A DNA stretch of 64,000 bases from Halomonas eurihalina (GTDB lineage: Bacteria; Pseudomonadota; Gammaproteobacteria; Pseudomonadales; Halomonadaceae): assembly GCF_008274785.1 (NCBI RefSeq), contig NZ_VTPU01000001.1:372001-436000 (forward strand), written 5' to 3'. Below, in pieces: positions 16,583 through 23,648 of the stretch; position 1 is the stretch's first letter; each line of letters starts with the position of its first letter. The position numbers and the translations under genes are program-made. The notes under the pieces are model-generated. The model searched no databases. It saw nothing but the letters and a program-made list of their open reading frames with translations, and was not told the DNA's origin.

Positions 16583-17052
16583 GTGCGTTGATATCTCTGC
16601 TCTCGCCACTGCAACAGGCCTGGCTGTCTCGCGAACCCAGGGAGCGCCGGACCTTGGCCATCGGCGCCGGCATCATCGTCCTGCTGCTCGGCTATCTGGC
16701 CATCTCGCGGCTGGGCGATATCGACATTACCGACACCGCTCCTCCGCCGGCGGCCGCCTCCCGCCTTCCGGCCATCCAGCCACTGGCGCAGGAGCGCTGG
16801 CTGGCCGCCGCCGAGCGCCACGGCATCGGCGCACCGCGCCTGGAATCGCAAGCCCATGGCCTGCGCCTTCAGGGGCGAGTGCCACAGCCGCAGAGCGTCA
16901 CGACCTTCGCACGCTGGGCGGCGCAGCATGGCTGGTGGACCACCGATTGGTCGCTGACACGGGAAGCGGACGACGGCCTGGCGCTGGACATGACCCTGGT
17001 GGCAGAGCTCGAGCGCCTGCCCATCGCCGCACATGACGAGGCCACGCCATGA
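16579..17052 (+). CDS. gspM: GspM, inner-membrane platform protein
   Basis: A 157-residue bitopic protein partnering GspL. The N-terminal LLSPLQQAWLSREPRERRTLAIGAGIIVLLLGYLAI has the GspM pattern of a short amphipathic segment followed by one membrane helix. A small periplasmic ferredoxin-like domain follows. It starts in an ATGA overlap with gspL and ends in one with gspN. Confidence 0.9.
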   Translation: MSALISLLSPLQQAWLSREPRERRTLAIGAGIIVLLLGYLAISRLGDIDITDTAPPPAAASRLPAIQPLAQERWLAAAERHGIGAPRLESQAHGLRLQGRVPQPQSVTTFARWAAQHGWWTTDWSLTREADDGLALDMTLVAELERLPIAAHDEATP

Positions 17053-17777
17053 AGCGCTACATCGGCCGAGCGGCCCAGGCCATCCTCATCGCCGGCATTT
17101 TCTGTCTGACCCTGCTGTTCACCCTGCCGCTCGGTGCCCTATCGAGCCTCATCGCGGCCAGTCTGCCCGAGGAAGTCGGCCTGGAAGAACCGCGCGGTCG
17201 GTTGCTGGATGGCCGGGCCACGGCGTTGATCGTCGAGCCCCGGCCCGGCTGGCCCCTGAGATTCGAACCGCTGAACTGGCATCTTGGACTGGATGGCTGG
17301 CGCCCTGAACTGCACCTGGGCATCGGCGACGGCTGGGCGCTCGACGCGCGACTGGAGGGCCTGAACATGGCCTGGCGGCTCGAAGGCGGGGATCTCGCGG
17401 CCCTCGATACCTCGGCGCTGCCGGTAGGCTCCGGCATCGGCCTCGGTGGCAGGCTGGAAGGACAATTAGAGGGTCGAATGGGGCCAAGCGGTTGCCTGGC
17501 GGCCAAGGGGCGGCTCACCGGTCCCTCCCTGCAATTGAAGGCGCCCGAGATCGTCCCCCTGGAACAGGCGACCTTGAGCCTCGATTGCGCCCAGGGCCAG
17601 GACGCGTGGCAATTCACGCTCGGTGAGCCAGATGATGCGCGGCTGCGTGCGACTCACTCGCTGCTCGGCGGCCATGGCAAACTGAACGCCCGGCTTCCGG
17701 CCGATCATCCCTTGCTCACCTACTGGCGACTGCTCGACCCGAGCGTGACGCCCGGCGAGCAATCGCGTCAGTGGTAG
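17049..17777 (+). CDS. gspN: GspN, type II secretion accessory protein
   Basis: A 242-residue protein with one N-terminal membrane segment (ILIAGIFCLTLLFTLPLGAL) and a beta-rich periplasmic body (PEEVGLEEPRGRLLDGRA, LGGRLEGQLEGR). Both fit the optional GspN subunit, whose function is poorly defined. It closes the operon. No GspO prepilin peptidase follows, so a peptidase elsewhere (PilD-like) is presumably used. Its last ten bases overlap the 3' end of the convergent cobA gene. Confidence 0.88.
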   Translation: MKRYIGRAAQAILIAGIFCLTLLFTLPLGALSSLIAASLPEEVGLEEPRGRLLDGRATALIVEPRPGWPLRFEPLNWHLGLDGWRPELHLGIGDGWALDARLEGLNMAWRLEGGDLAALDTSALPVGSGIGLGGRLEGQLEGRMGPSGCLAAKGRLTGPSLQLKAPEIVPLEQATLSLDCAQGQDAWQFTLGEPDDARLRATHSLLGGHGKLNARLPADHPLLTYWRLLDPSVTPGEQSRQW

Positions 17778-18685
17778 GCGGCATCCTCGCGGTGCACCGC
17801 CGTGTCGACGAGCCGGCGCGCCTCGGCCAGGCGCACCACGCTACCCACGATGATCAGGCAGGGCGACGGCAGCGGATGGGCGGCGAGCCGTTCGGGCATG
17901 TCGGCCAGGGTGCCGACGAGCGCCTCTTGCCCGGGCAGGCTGGCATTGGCGACCAGCATGATCGGCCAGTCGCCAGGTAGCCCGGCACCACGCAGGCCGT
18001 TGCAGATGGCCTCGACGCGGGACAGCCCCATGTAGAACACCAGGGTCTCGTCGCGACGCGCCAGGGCGGGCCAGTCCGGCTCGCCCCCCTCGCGACACTG
18101 CTGGGCGGTGATCAGGCGAAGCTGCTGGGCATGGCCGCGATCGGTGAGCGGAATGCCCATGCTCGCGCAGGCCGCCGAGGCGGCGGTGATGCCGGGCACG
18201 ATCTCGCTGCCGATCCCCGCGGCGTCCAGCGCGGCCAGTTCCTCGCCCATGCGCCCGAAGACGCCGGGGTCGCCACCCTTCAACCTGACGACCCGCTTGC
18301 CCTCGCCGGCCAGGCGCACCATCAGCGCACCGATCTCGGCTTGGGCGACACTGTGCTGCCCCCGTGCCTTGCCCACGTAGTAGCGCTCGCGTCCGGCGGG
18401 AATCAGGGCCAGGATCTCGTCGCCCACCAGGCGATCGTAGACCACGGCATCGGCATCGCGCAGCAGGCGGGCGGCCCTGAGGGTCAGCAGTTCGACATCG
18501 CCGCTGCCGGCACCGACCAGGAACACCCGGCCGGTCCGGTGGCCCTGGCGACGCCCCGCAGCGTTGTGCGCCTCCCGCCATGGGCCCCGCGCCTCCCACC
18601 AGGAGAGGGCGACGCGCGCCAGCGAATCCACGGGGCGCAGGATGCCCTCAAGCCGGCTCGACATCAGGGATGGGATGAGACGCAT
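17768..18685 (-). CDS. cobA: Uroporphyrinogen-III C-methyltransferase (SUMT)
   Basis: This 305-residue SAM-dependent enzyme methylates uroporphyrinogen III twice to give precorrin-2, the siroheme precursor. Family motifs are in order: VFLVGAGSGDVELLTLRA, VVYDRLV, VVRLKGGDPGVFGRMGEE, EIVPGITAASAACA and TLVFYMG. A 50-residue N-terminal extension precedes the domain. The CysG dehydrogenase/chelatase domain is absent, so those steps must be elsewhere. GAGGAGAGG precedes the start, which lies inside the last codons of nasA, so the two are translationally coupled. Siroheme is the cofactor of NirB, encoded 7 kb away, which explains the pairing. Confidence 0.93.
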   Translation of the reverse strand: MRLIPSLMSSRLEGILRPVDSLARVALSWWEARGPWREAHNAAGRRQGHRTGRVFLVGAGSGDVELLTLRAARLLRDADAVVYDRLVGDEILALIPAGRERYYVGKARGQHSVAQAEIGALMVRLAGEGKRVVRLKGGDPGVFGRMGEELAALDAAGIGSEIVPGITAASAACASMGIPLTDRGHAQQLRLITAQQCREGGEPDWPALARRDETLVFYMGLSRVEAICNGLRGAGLPGDWPIMLVANASLPGQEALVGTLADMPERLAAHPLPSPCLIIVGSVVRLAEARRLVDTAVHREDAAYH

Positions 18686-21389
18686 GGGCCCTCTCCTCTT
18701 CGATGAGTGATTTCAATTCGGGAATGCAACTGCCGCACTGGGTGCCGCAGGCCAGCCGGGCACCCAGCGCCTCGACGCTGGTATCGCCCTCGCGGATTGC
18801 CGAGGTGATGGCGCCCTGCCCGACCTGATGACAACTGCACACCAGGGGGCCATCGTCGGCGGCGCCGTCCTCGCAGGCGGCCAGGATGCGGCGCCGCTGG
18901 CCCGCTTCCAGGGCGATGCCCTCGGCGGCTTCGGCGAAGCGCTCATCGAGCCAGGCCAGTCCCGGCAGCTCGGCCGGCGGACCAACCATCAACCACCAGC
19001 GCAGGCGACCCACCTCGATTCCCGCGGCACGCAGCCGGCCGTCGGCCGGATCGTCGCACCACAGCGAGACCGCCACCGGCAGGGTCTCGGCCAGCCAGGC
19101 CAGCCAGTCGCGCTCGGCGGCGGCAGGGGCGCCGGCCAGTTGCCAGCGTTCGGCATGGGCCATGGGAATTCGCGCCCAGTAGCCGGTCTCTCGGCGCACC
19201 TGCGCGCCCACGTCGAGATCGGCGGCGACCACCAGGGTGGCCTCCCAGGCGCTGGGTAATGTCGCCAGGGCCACGGCGCCGTGCTTCGACTCGGGCTGAC
19301 CGGACAGCGGATCGACATGCGACGCCAGCAGTGCGCCGGCCAGCGCCGAGGTGCTGAAGCGATCGCTCCAGTGGATGGGTACGAACAGTTCGCCGCGCCG
19401 CTGCGCCGGCGAGATGCGAACCCGACCCCGGTAGTCGCCGTCCTCGCCCTCGAGTCGCGCCAGCCCCTGATCGGCCAGGCCCAGCTCGCGGGCGTCCTCG
19501 GGATGCACCTCGATGAAGGGTTCGCTGCGGTGGTTCATCAGCCGTGGCGCCCGGGCGGTGCGCGTCATGGTGTGCCACTGGTCGCGCACCCGACCGGTGT
19601 TGAGCCGGAAGCGGCGGTGCTCGCCGAGGGCCTGGACGGGACCGCGTGGTGACACCGGCACCAGCCGAGCCCGGCCATCGGACGTGGCGAAATGGCCATC
19701 CTCGAACAGGCGCGGTGTCCCCTGCGGCGCCTGGCGCGTTACCGGCCACTGAATCGGCGTCAGGGCGTCATAGCCCTGGCGATCGAGTCCGGCCAGCGCC
19801 GAGATATCGAAGCAGCGCCGCCCGTCGCCCTCATTCTCGAAGCCGGACAGGCGCGCATGTTCGACGAAGATATCAGCCGGGTGCCCATAGTCGAAGGCCT
19901 CGCCGAAGCCCAGGCGCCGCGCCACTTCGCTGATGATCCACCAGTCGTGGCGGGCCTCGCCCGGCGGCGCCATCAGGCCGCGCTGACGCGAGATGCGGCG
20001 CTCGGAGTTGGTCACGGTGCCGTCCTTTTCCGACCAGCCGGAGGCCGGCAGTACGATGTCGGCCACCTCCAGCAGATCGGTATCGGCCATACACTCCGAG
20101 ACGATCACCAGCGGACAGCGGGCCAGCGCCGCGCGTACGCGATGGGCCTCGGGCAGGCTGACCGTGGGATTGGTGGCCATGATCCACACCGCCCGGATCT
20201 CGCCGCGCTCGATGGCCTCGAACAGCGCCACCGCCTTGTGCCCCGGCCCTTTCGGGAGACGCGGGACGAGCGAGTCGGTGCTCCAGAAGCGCGTCACCCG
20301 CTCCAGGGCGCCGGGGCTGTGGTAATCCATGTGGGCGGCCAACTGGTTGGCCAGGCCGCCCACCTCGCGCCCGCCCATGGCATTGGGCTGGCCGGTGATG
20401 GAGAAGGGACCGGCGCCGGGCAGGCCGATCTTGCCACCCGCCAGGTGGCAATTGATGATCGCCTGGCACTTGTCGGTACCGCTGCTCGACTGGTTGATGC
20501 CCTGGGAATACAGCGTCACCACGTGGAGCTGGCTGGCGAACCAGTAGAAGAAGGTCTCCAGGCGCTCGGGGTCGACATCGCAGTCGGCGGCGATGGCCTC
20601 GACCGAGGCATCGTCCTGACGGGCCTCGGCCAGGGTTTCCTCCAGCCCACGCGTGTGGCGTTCCAGATAGACGCGATCAAGCTTGCCCCGCTCGGCCATC
20701 CAGGCCAACAGCCCGGTGAACAGGCGAGCATCGCTGCCGGGACGCACGCCCAGGTAGAGATCGGCCAGCTCGCAGGTGTCGGTGATGCGCGGATCGATCA
20801 CCACCACTCGCAGCAGGGGGTTGCGCGTCTTGGCGACGCGCAGGCGCTGGAACAGCACCGGGTGATTCCAGGCCAGGTTCGAGCCCGCCAGCACCACCAG
20901 CTCGGCATCCTCCAGGTCCTCGTAGTTGCAGGGCACGGCATCGGCCCCCAGCGAGCGCTTGTAGGCGGCCACCGCCGAGGCCATGCAAAGCCGCGAGTTG
21001 GTATCCAGATGCGGCGTGCCAAGAAAGCCCTTGAACAGCTTGTTGGCGACGTAATAGTCCTCGGTGAGCAATTGCCCAGAGAGATAGCCGGCCAGGGCTT
21101 CTGGGCCGTGCTCGCTCTGTGTCTCGGCCAGGCGCCCGGCCACGGCGTCCAGGGCCGTGGCCCAGTCGACCTCGACGCCATCCAGCCGAGGCCGGGTCAG
21201 ACGCCCCTGTTTACCCAGCGTCTCGTGCAGTGCCGAGCCCTTGACGCACAAACGGCCATGATTGGCCGGGTGCTCGGTGTCGCCCTCGACGCCGACGATG
21301 CGGCCCTGCTGCATCTCGGCCCGCACGCCGCAACCGACCCCGCAATAGGGGCATGTAGTGCGTGCGTCTTGCATTGAGGTCCTGGACAT
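18648..21389 (-). CDS. nasA: Assimilatory nitrate reductase catalytic subunit
   Basis: This 913-residue cytoplasmic molybdenum enzyme reduces nitrate to nitrite. Near the N-terminus, CPYCGVGCGV and a later Cys (GRLCVKG) bind a [4Fe-4S] cluster. The molybdopterin-binding body follows (SRLCMASAVAAYKRSLG, GINQSSSGTDKCQAIINCHL, NAMGGREVGGLANQLAAHM). A C-terminal BFD-like [2Fe-2S] domain has CSCHQVGQGAI and CGTQCGSCIPELK, as in Klebsiella-type NasA. No signal peptide is present. GGAGG precedes the ATG. The leader carries a sigma-54 promoter, a NasT-type hairpin and a terminator, listed separately. cobA overlaps its 3' end. Confidence 0.96.
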   Translation of the reverse strand: MSRTSMQDARTTCPYCGVGCGVRAEMQQGRIVGVEGDTEHPANHGRLCVKGSALHETLGKQGRLTRPRLDGVEVDWATALDAVAGRLAETQSEHGPEALAGYLSGQLLTEDYYVANKLFKGFLGTPHLDTNSRLCMASAVAAYKRSLGADAVPCNYEDLEDAELVVLAGSNLAWNHPVLFQRLRVAKTRNPLLRVVVIDPRITDTCELADLYLGVRPGSDARLFTGLLAWMAERGKLDRVYLERHTRGLEETLAEARQDDASVEAIAADCDVDPERLETFFYWFASQLHVVTLYSQGINQSSSGTDKCQAIINCHLAGGKIGLPGAGPFSITGQPNAMGGREVGGLANQLAAHMDYHSPGALERVTRFWSTDSLVPRLPKGPGHKAVALFEAIERGEIRAVWIMATNPTVSLPEAHRVRAALARCPLVIVSECMADTDLLEVADIVLPASGWSEKDGTVTNSERRISRQRGLMAPPGEARHDWWIISEVARRLGFGEAFDYGHPADIFVEHARLSGFENEGDGRRCFDISALAGLDRQGYDALTPIQWPVTRQAPQGTPRLFEDGHFATSDGRARLVPVSPRGPVQALGEHRRFRLNTGRVRDQWHTMTRTARAPRLMNHRSEPFIEVHPEDARELGLADQGLARLEGEDGDYRGRVRISPAQRRGELFVPIHWSDRFSTSALAGALLASHVDPLSGQPESKHGAVALATLPSAWEATLVVAADLDVGAQVRRETGYWARIPMAHAERWQLAGAPAAAERDWLAWLAETLPVAVSLWCDDPADGRLRAAGIEVGRLRWWLMVGPPAELPGLAWLDERFAEAAEGIALEAGQRRRILAACEDGAADDGPLVCSCHQVGQGAITSAIREGDTSVEALGARLACGTQCGSCIPELKSLIEEERAHASHPIPDVEPA

Positions 21390-21420
21390 GACGCTTTCCT
21401 CCCGTCGTGAACGACTGCCG

Positions 21421-21477
21421 AAACGACGACGCCCACCGCCTCACGGCAGCCGAGGCTGCGGAGAAGCGGTGGGCGTC
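21421..21477 (-). terminator. Leader terminator (attenuator) of nasA
   Basis: On the minus strand GACGCCCACCGC (21477-21466) pairs with GCGGTGGGCGTC (21439-21428), with an inner GC-rich stem, followed by GTCGTTT. It sits between the promoter and nasA, so it must be read through for expression. NasT is the likely antiterminator. Confidence 0.75.
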
Positions 21478-21488
21478 TTTGCCGATGA

Positions 21489-21508
21489 ATGGATCACCCT
21501 TGATCCAT
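21489..21508 (-). promoter_or_regulatory. NasT (ANTAR)-type hexaloop hairpin in the nasA leader
   Basis: Minus-strand RNA forms a perfect 7-bp stem ATGGATC/GATCCAT closed by the six-base loop AAGGGT. A at loop position 1 and G at position 4 are the hallmark of ANTAR-protein targets. It ends 11 bases before the leader terminator. I could not find the second (P1) hairpin expected upstream. Confidence 0.7.
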
Positions 21509-21526
21509 CCTGGTCACCGGTTATCT

Positions 21527-21542
21527 AGCAAGCCCCGTGCCA
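21527..21542 (-). promoter_or_regulatory. Sigma-54 promoter of nasA
   Basis: The minus strand reads TGGCACG-GGGC-TTGCT, a full match to the -24/-12 consensus TGGCACG-N4-TTGCW. Predicted transcription start is near 21516, giving a leader of about 127 bases. Confidence 0.82.
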
Positions 21543-21640
21543 GGAATGCCCAGCCCCCGGGATACCGCGTGCCGCGACGATCTCGCCGCCGGCGGACAGC
21601 AGCTCGCCGCACAGCTCGGGCGCATCTCGCCACCCCGCCC

Positions 21641-21655
21641 GCACCGACTCGGTGC
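21641..21655. promoter_or_regulatory. NtrC-binding site shared by nasA and nasTS
   Basis: GCACC-GACTC-GGTGC is a perfect match to the NtrC dyad GCACY-N5-GGTGC and is followed by A. Its centre is about 132 bases upstream of the predicted nasA start and about 110 upstream of the predicted nasT start, usual enhancer distances. Confidence 0.75.
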
Positions 21656-21731
21656 AACGTCCGCCCGTCACACTGCCTGCCGATGCCATTGGGCAGACAC
21701 TTTGCCGGCGTTCATCAGGGGTTCCGGCAAC

Positions 21732-21747
21732 TGGAACGCATCTTGCA
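21732..21747 (+). promoter_or_regulatory. Sigma-54 promoter of nasTS
   Basis: TGGAACG-CATC-TTGCA differs from the -24/-12 consensus by one base and has the invariant GG and GC ten bases apart. The predicted start near 21758 leaves a 30-base leader before nasT with no terminator. Confidence 0.75.
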
Positions 21748-21787
21748 ACCGATCAGGAAACGCCCCTATGCAACGAGCTACGCCACC

Positions 21788-22381
21788 ATGCCTCAGCCCT
21801 TGAAAGTCCTTCTGGTCGACGACGAGATCGTGCGGGCCGCCATGGTCGAGGAAGCCCTCGCCAACGAGGGCCACGAGGTCATCTGCCGCCTGCAGGCCCC
21901 GACGAGCCTCAACGAGATGGTCGCCCGCCATCAGCCCGATGTGGTGATCATCGACATGGAATCCCCCGACCGCGACACCCTCGACAGCATGTCGCTGCTC
22001 AACCGCGAGAATCCACGTCCGGTGGTGTTCTTCGCCGACCAGCATGACCCCGAGACCATGCAGGCCGCCCTCAAGTCCGGCGTCAGCGCCTATGTGGTGG
22101 ACGGCCTGGTGCCGGGCCGGGTCAAGGCGGTCATGGAAGTCGCCATCGCCCGCTTCGAATCCTTCCAGTCGATGCGCCGCGAACTGGACCAAGCCCGCAC
22201 CCAACTGGCCGAACGCAAGCGCATCGAACGCGCCAAGGGCCTGTTGATGAAGCATCAGGACTGCGACGAGCCCCAGGCCTATCGCATGCTGCGCAAGCTG
22301 GCCATGGATCGCGGTCAGCGTATCGGTGACGTGGCAAACAACGTGATCGACATCCTCGAACAACTGGAGAAGGGACGATGA
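21788..22381 (+). CDS. nasT: NasT, ANTAR-domain transcription antiterminator
   Basis: A 197-residue RNA-binding regulator. The N-terminal two-thirds is a receiver-like domain (LKVLLVDDEIVRAAMVEEAL, VVIIDMESPDRDTLDSM). A coiled helix (QLAERKRIERAKGLLMKHQD) leads into the three-helix ANTAR domain (EPQAYRMLRKLAMDRGQRIGDVANNVID). In known systems NasT binds hexaloop hairpins in nas leaders and prevents termination unless held by NasS. Start at MPQPLKVLL; no strong ribosome site is visible. The stop overlaps the nasS start, so the pair should be made in stoichiometric amounts. Confidence 0.94.
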   Translation: MPQPLKVLLVDDEIVRAAMVEEALANEGHEVICRLQAPTSLNEMVARHQPDVVIIDMESPDRDTLDSMSLLNRENPRPVVFFADQHDPETMQAALKSGVSAYVVDGLVPGRVKAVMEVAIARFESFQSMRRELDQARTQLAERKRIERAKGLLMKHQDCDEPQAYRMLRKLAMDRGQRIGDVANNVIDILEQLEKGR

Positions 22382-23391
22382 GCACGCCCGAACTCGAACG
22401 ATTGACGCTGGGATTCATCCCCCTGCTCGACGCTGCCCTGCCGATCATCGCCCGCGAGGCCGGCTTCTTCGCCGACGAAGGGCTCGAGGTCGCCCTCTCG
22501 CGCGAAAATGCCTGGTCGACGCTGCGCGACAAGCTCGCCTCCGGCCTGCTCGACGGCGCTCACATGCTCTCGCCCCTGCCATTGGCCATGAGTCTCGGCC
22601 TGTCGCGCGCTCCCTGCGAGACCCTGGCCCCGTTCATCCTCGGCCGTGGCGGCAACACCATCGTGCTATCGCGGCGCTGGTCCGAGGGCATGCACGACAT
22701 CGGCGAAGATCGCGACCCGCGCGACAATGCCCGCCGCTTCGCCGCCCGACTGCACGCCCACCGCGGCGAGCCGCCCAGGCTGGCGATGGTCTATCCCTAC
22801 TCCTGCCAGCACTATCAACTGCGCGAATGGCTGGCCGGTGCCGATATCGACATCGACCGTCAGGTGGCACTGGGTGCGCTTCCTCCGCCCCGCATGGTCG
22901 AGGCGCTGGAAAACGGCGAGATCGACGGCTTCTGCGTCGGCGAGCCCTGGGGCAGCCTGGCCCGGCATTGCCATGTCGGGCGTGTCGTCGCCAGCGGTGC
23001 CCAGCTATGGCCGGCGCACCCCGAAAAGGTGCTGGGCGTGACCGCCTCCTGGGCCCTACGCTATCCCACGACCCTGGCGGCAATGATTCGTGCGCTGCAC
23101 AAGGCCAGCCAGTGGCTCGGCGCCTCGCCGGAACATGCCCGACGCGCCCAGGGCTGGCTGGCGCTGCCGCCCTACCTGGATCACAGCGTCGAGCATCTCG
23201 AGACCCTGGTGCCCGATGCCCCGCCGGCCTGGCAGAGTCTGGTCGGCGATCCCCGCCCGACCGCCGAGATCATGTCCCATGTCGCCGAACACCTCGACCA
23301 GCACATGCGCGAGAGCGGTCGTGTGCTCGACATGCGCACCCTCTCGACCTGCTACAGCCCCGCGCATTTCGATGCCGCCACGCACCAATGA
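22378..23391 (+). CDS. nasS: NasS, cytoplasmic nitrate/nitrite sensor
   Basis: A 337-residue protein resembling the NrtA-type nitrate-binding protein but with no signal peptide, so it is cytoplasmic. The N-terminal LERLTLGFIPLLDAALPIIAREAGFFADEGL and the MVEALENGEIDGFCVGEPWG segment are typical. NasS binds and silences NasT without ligand and releases it when nitrate or nitrite binds. It is translationally coupled to nasT through an ATGA overlap. Its stop codon lies inside the NtrC-like site of the next operon. Confidence 0.93.
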   Translation: MSTPELERLTLGFIPLLDAALPIIAREAGFFADEGLEVALSRENAWSTLRDKLASGLLDGAHMLSPLPLAMSLGLSRAPCETLAPFILGRGGNTIVLSRRWSEGMHDIGEDRDPRDNARRFAARLHAHRGEPPRLAMVYPYSCQHYQLREWLAGADIDIDRQVALGALPPPRMVEALENGEIDGFCVGEPWGSLARHCHVGRVVASGAQLWPAHPEKVLGVTASWALRYPTTLAAMIRALHKASQWLGASPEHARRAQGWLALPPYLDHSVEHLETLVPDAPPAWQSLVGDPRPTAEIMSHVAEHLDQHMRESGRVLDMRTLSTCYSPAHFDAATHQ

Positions 23392-23396
23392 CGTGC
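23382..23396. promoter_or_regulatory. NtrC-like site upstream of the nirB operon
   Basis: GCACC-AATGA-CGTGC matches the NtrC dyad with one mismatch in the right half. It overlaps the end of nasS. Its centre is about 112 bases upstream of the predicted start of the nirB operon, nearly the same offset as at nasT. Confidence 0.55.
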
Positions 23397-23474
23397 ATGA
23401 GACACGACATGCAACAGGTGAAGGATCCCCGCAATTACCCGTAACCAAATGATATAAAAGAACTGTCAAGAATA

Positions 23475-23490
23475 TGGCGTAGAACTTGAA
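23475..23490 (+). promoter_or_regulatory. Candidate sigma-54 promoter of the reductase-nirB operon
   Basis: TGGCGTA-GAAC-TTGAA keeps the spacing and most -24/-12 bases but has GA in place of the -12 GC. A TATAAA at 23453-23458 could be a sigma-70 -10 instead, though no good -35 is present. Confidence 0.45.
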
Positions 23491-23546
23491 AGACGCTTGA
23501 GCGAACAACGCCGATCCGCGAGCTTCTTTGCCCCGGACCGGCACCC

Positions 23547-23566
23547 GGCGATCAACGGCGATCGCC
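23547..23566 (+). promoter_or_regulatory. NasT (ANTAR)-type hexaloop hairpin in the nirB operon leader
   Basis: A perfect 7-bp stem GGCGATC/GATCGCC closes the loop AACGGC, with A at position 1 and G at position 4. It ends 12 bases before the leader terminator, matching the nasA leader. A convincing P1 hairpin was not found upstream. Confidence 0.7.
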
Positions 23567-23578
23567 ACGCTTTCGGAC

Positions 23579-23627
23579 AAAGACGTCTCAGTGCCCCCGA
23601 TGCCGGGGAGCGCGGGGACGTCTTTTT
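23579..23627 (+). terminator. Leader terminator (attenuator) of the nirB operon
   Basis: AAAGACGTC (23579-23587) pairs with GACGTCTTT (23617-23625), with an inner CCCC/GGGG stem, and the hairpin ends in a T5 run. It precedes the first gene of the operon, so NasT-dependent read-through is expected. Confidence 0.82.
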
Positions 23628-23648
23628 GCGTTTTCAGGAGGTTGCGAT

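Noticed and set aside
19692..21377. 561-residue open frame on the plus strand opposite nasA
   Set aside because: It has no domain or plausible start signal. It mirrors the third-position GC bias of nasA.
23501..23546. Search for the P1 hairpin expected upstream of the nirB-leader hexaloop
   Set aside because: GC-rich short pairings such as CCGG/CCGG exist, but none gives a stable stem with an A1/G4 six-base loop.
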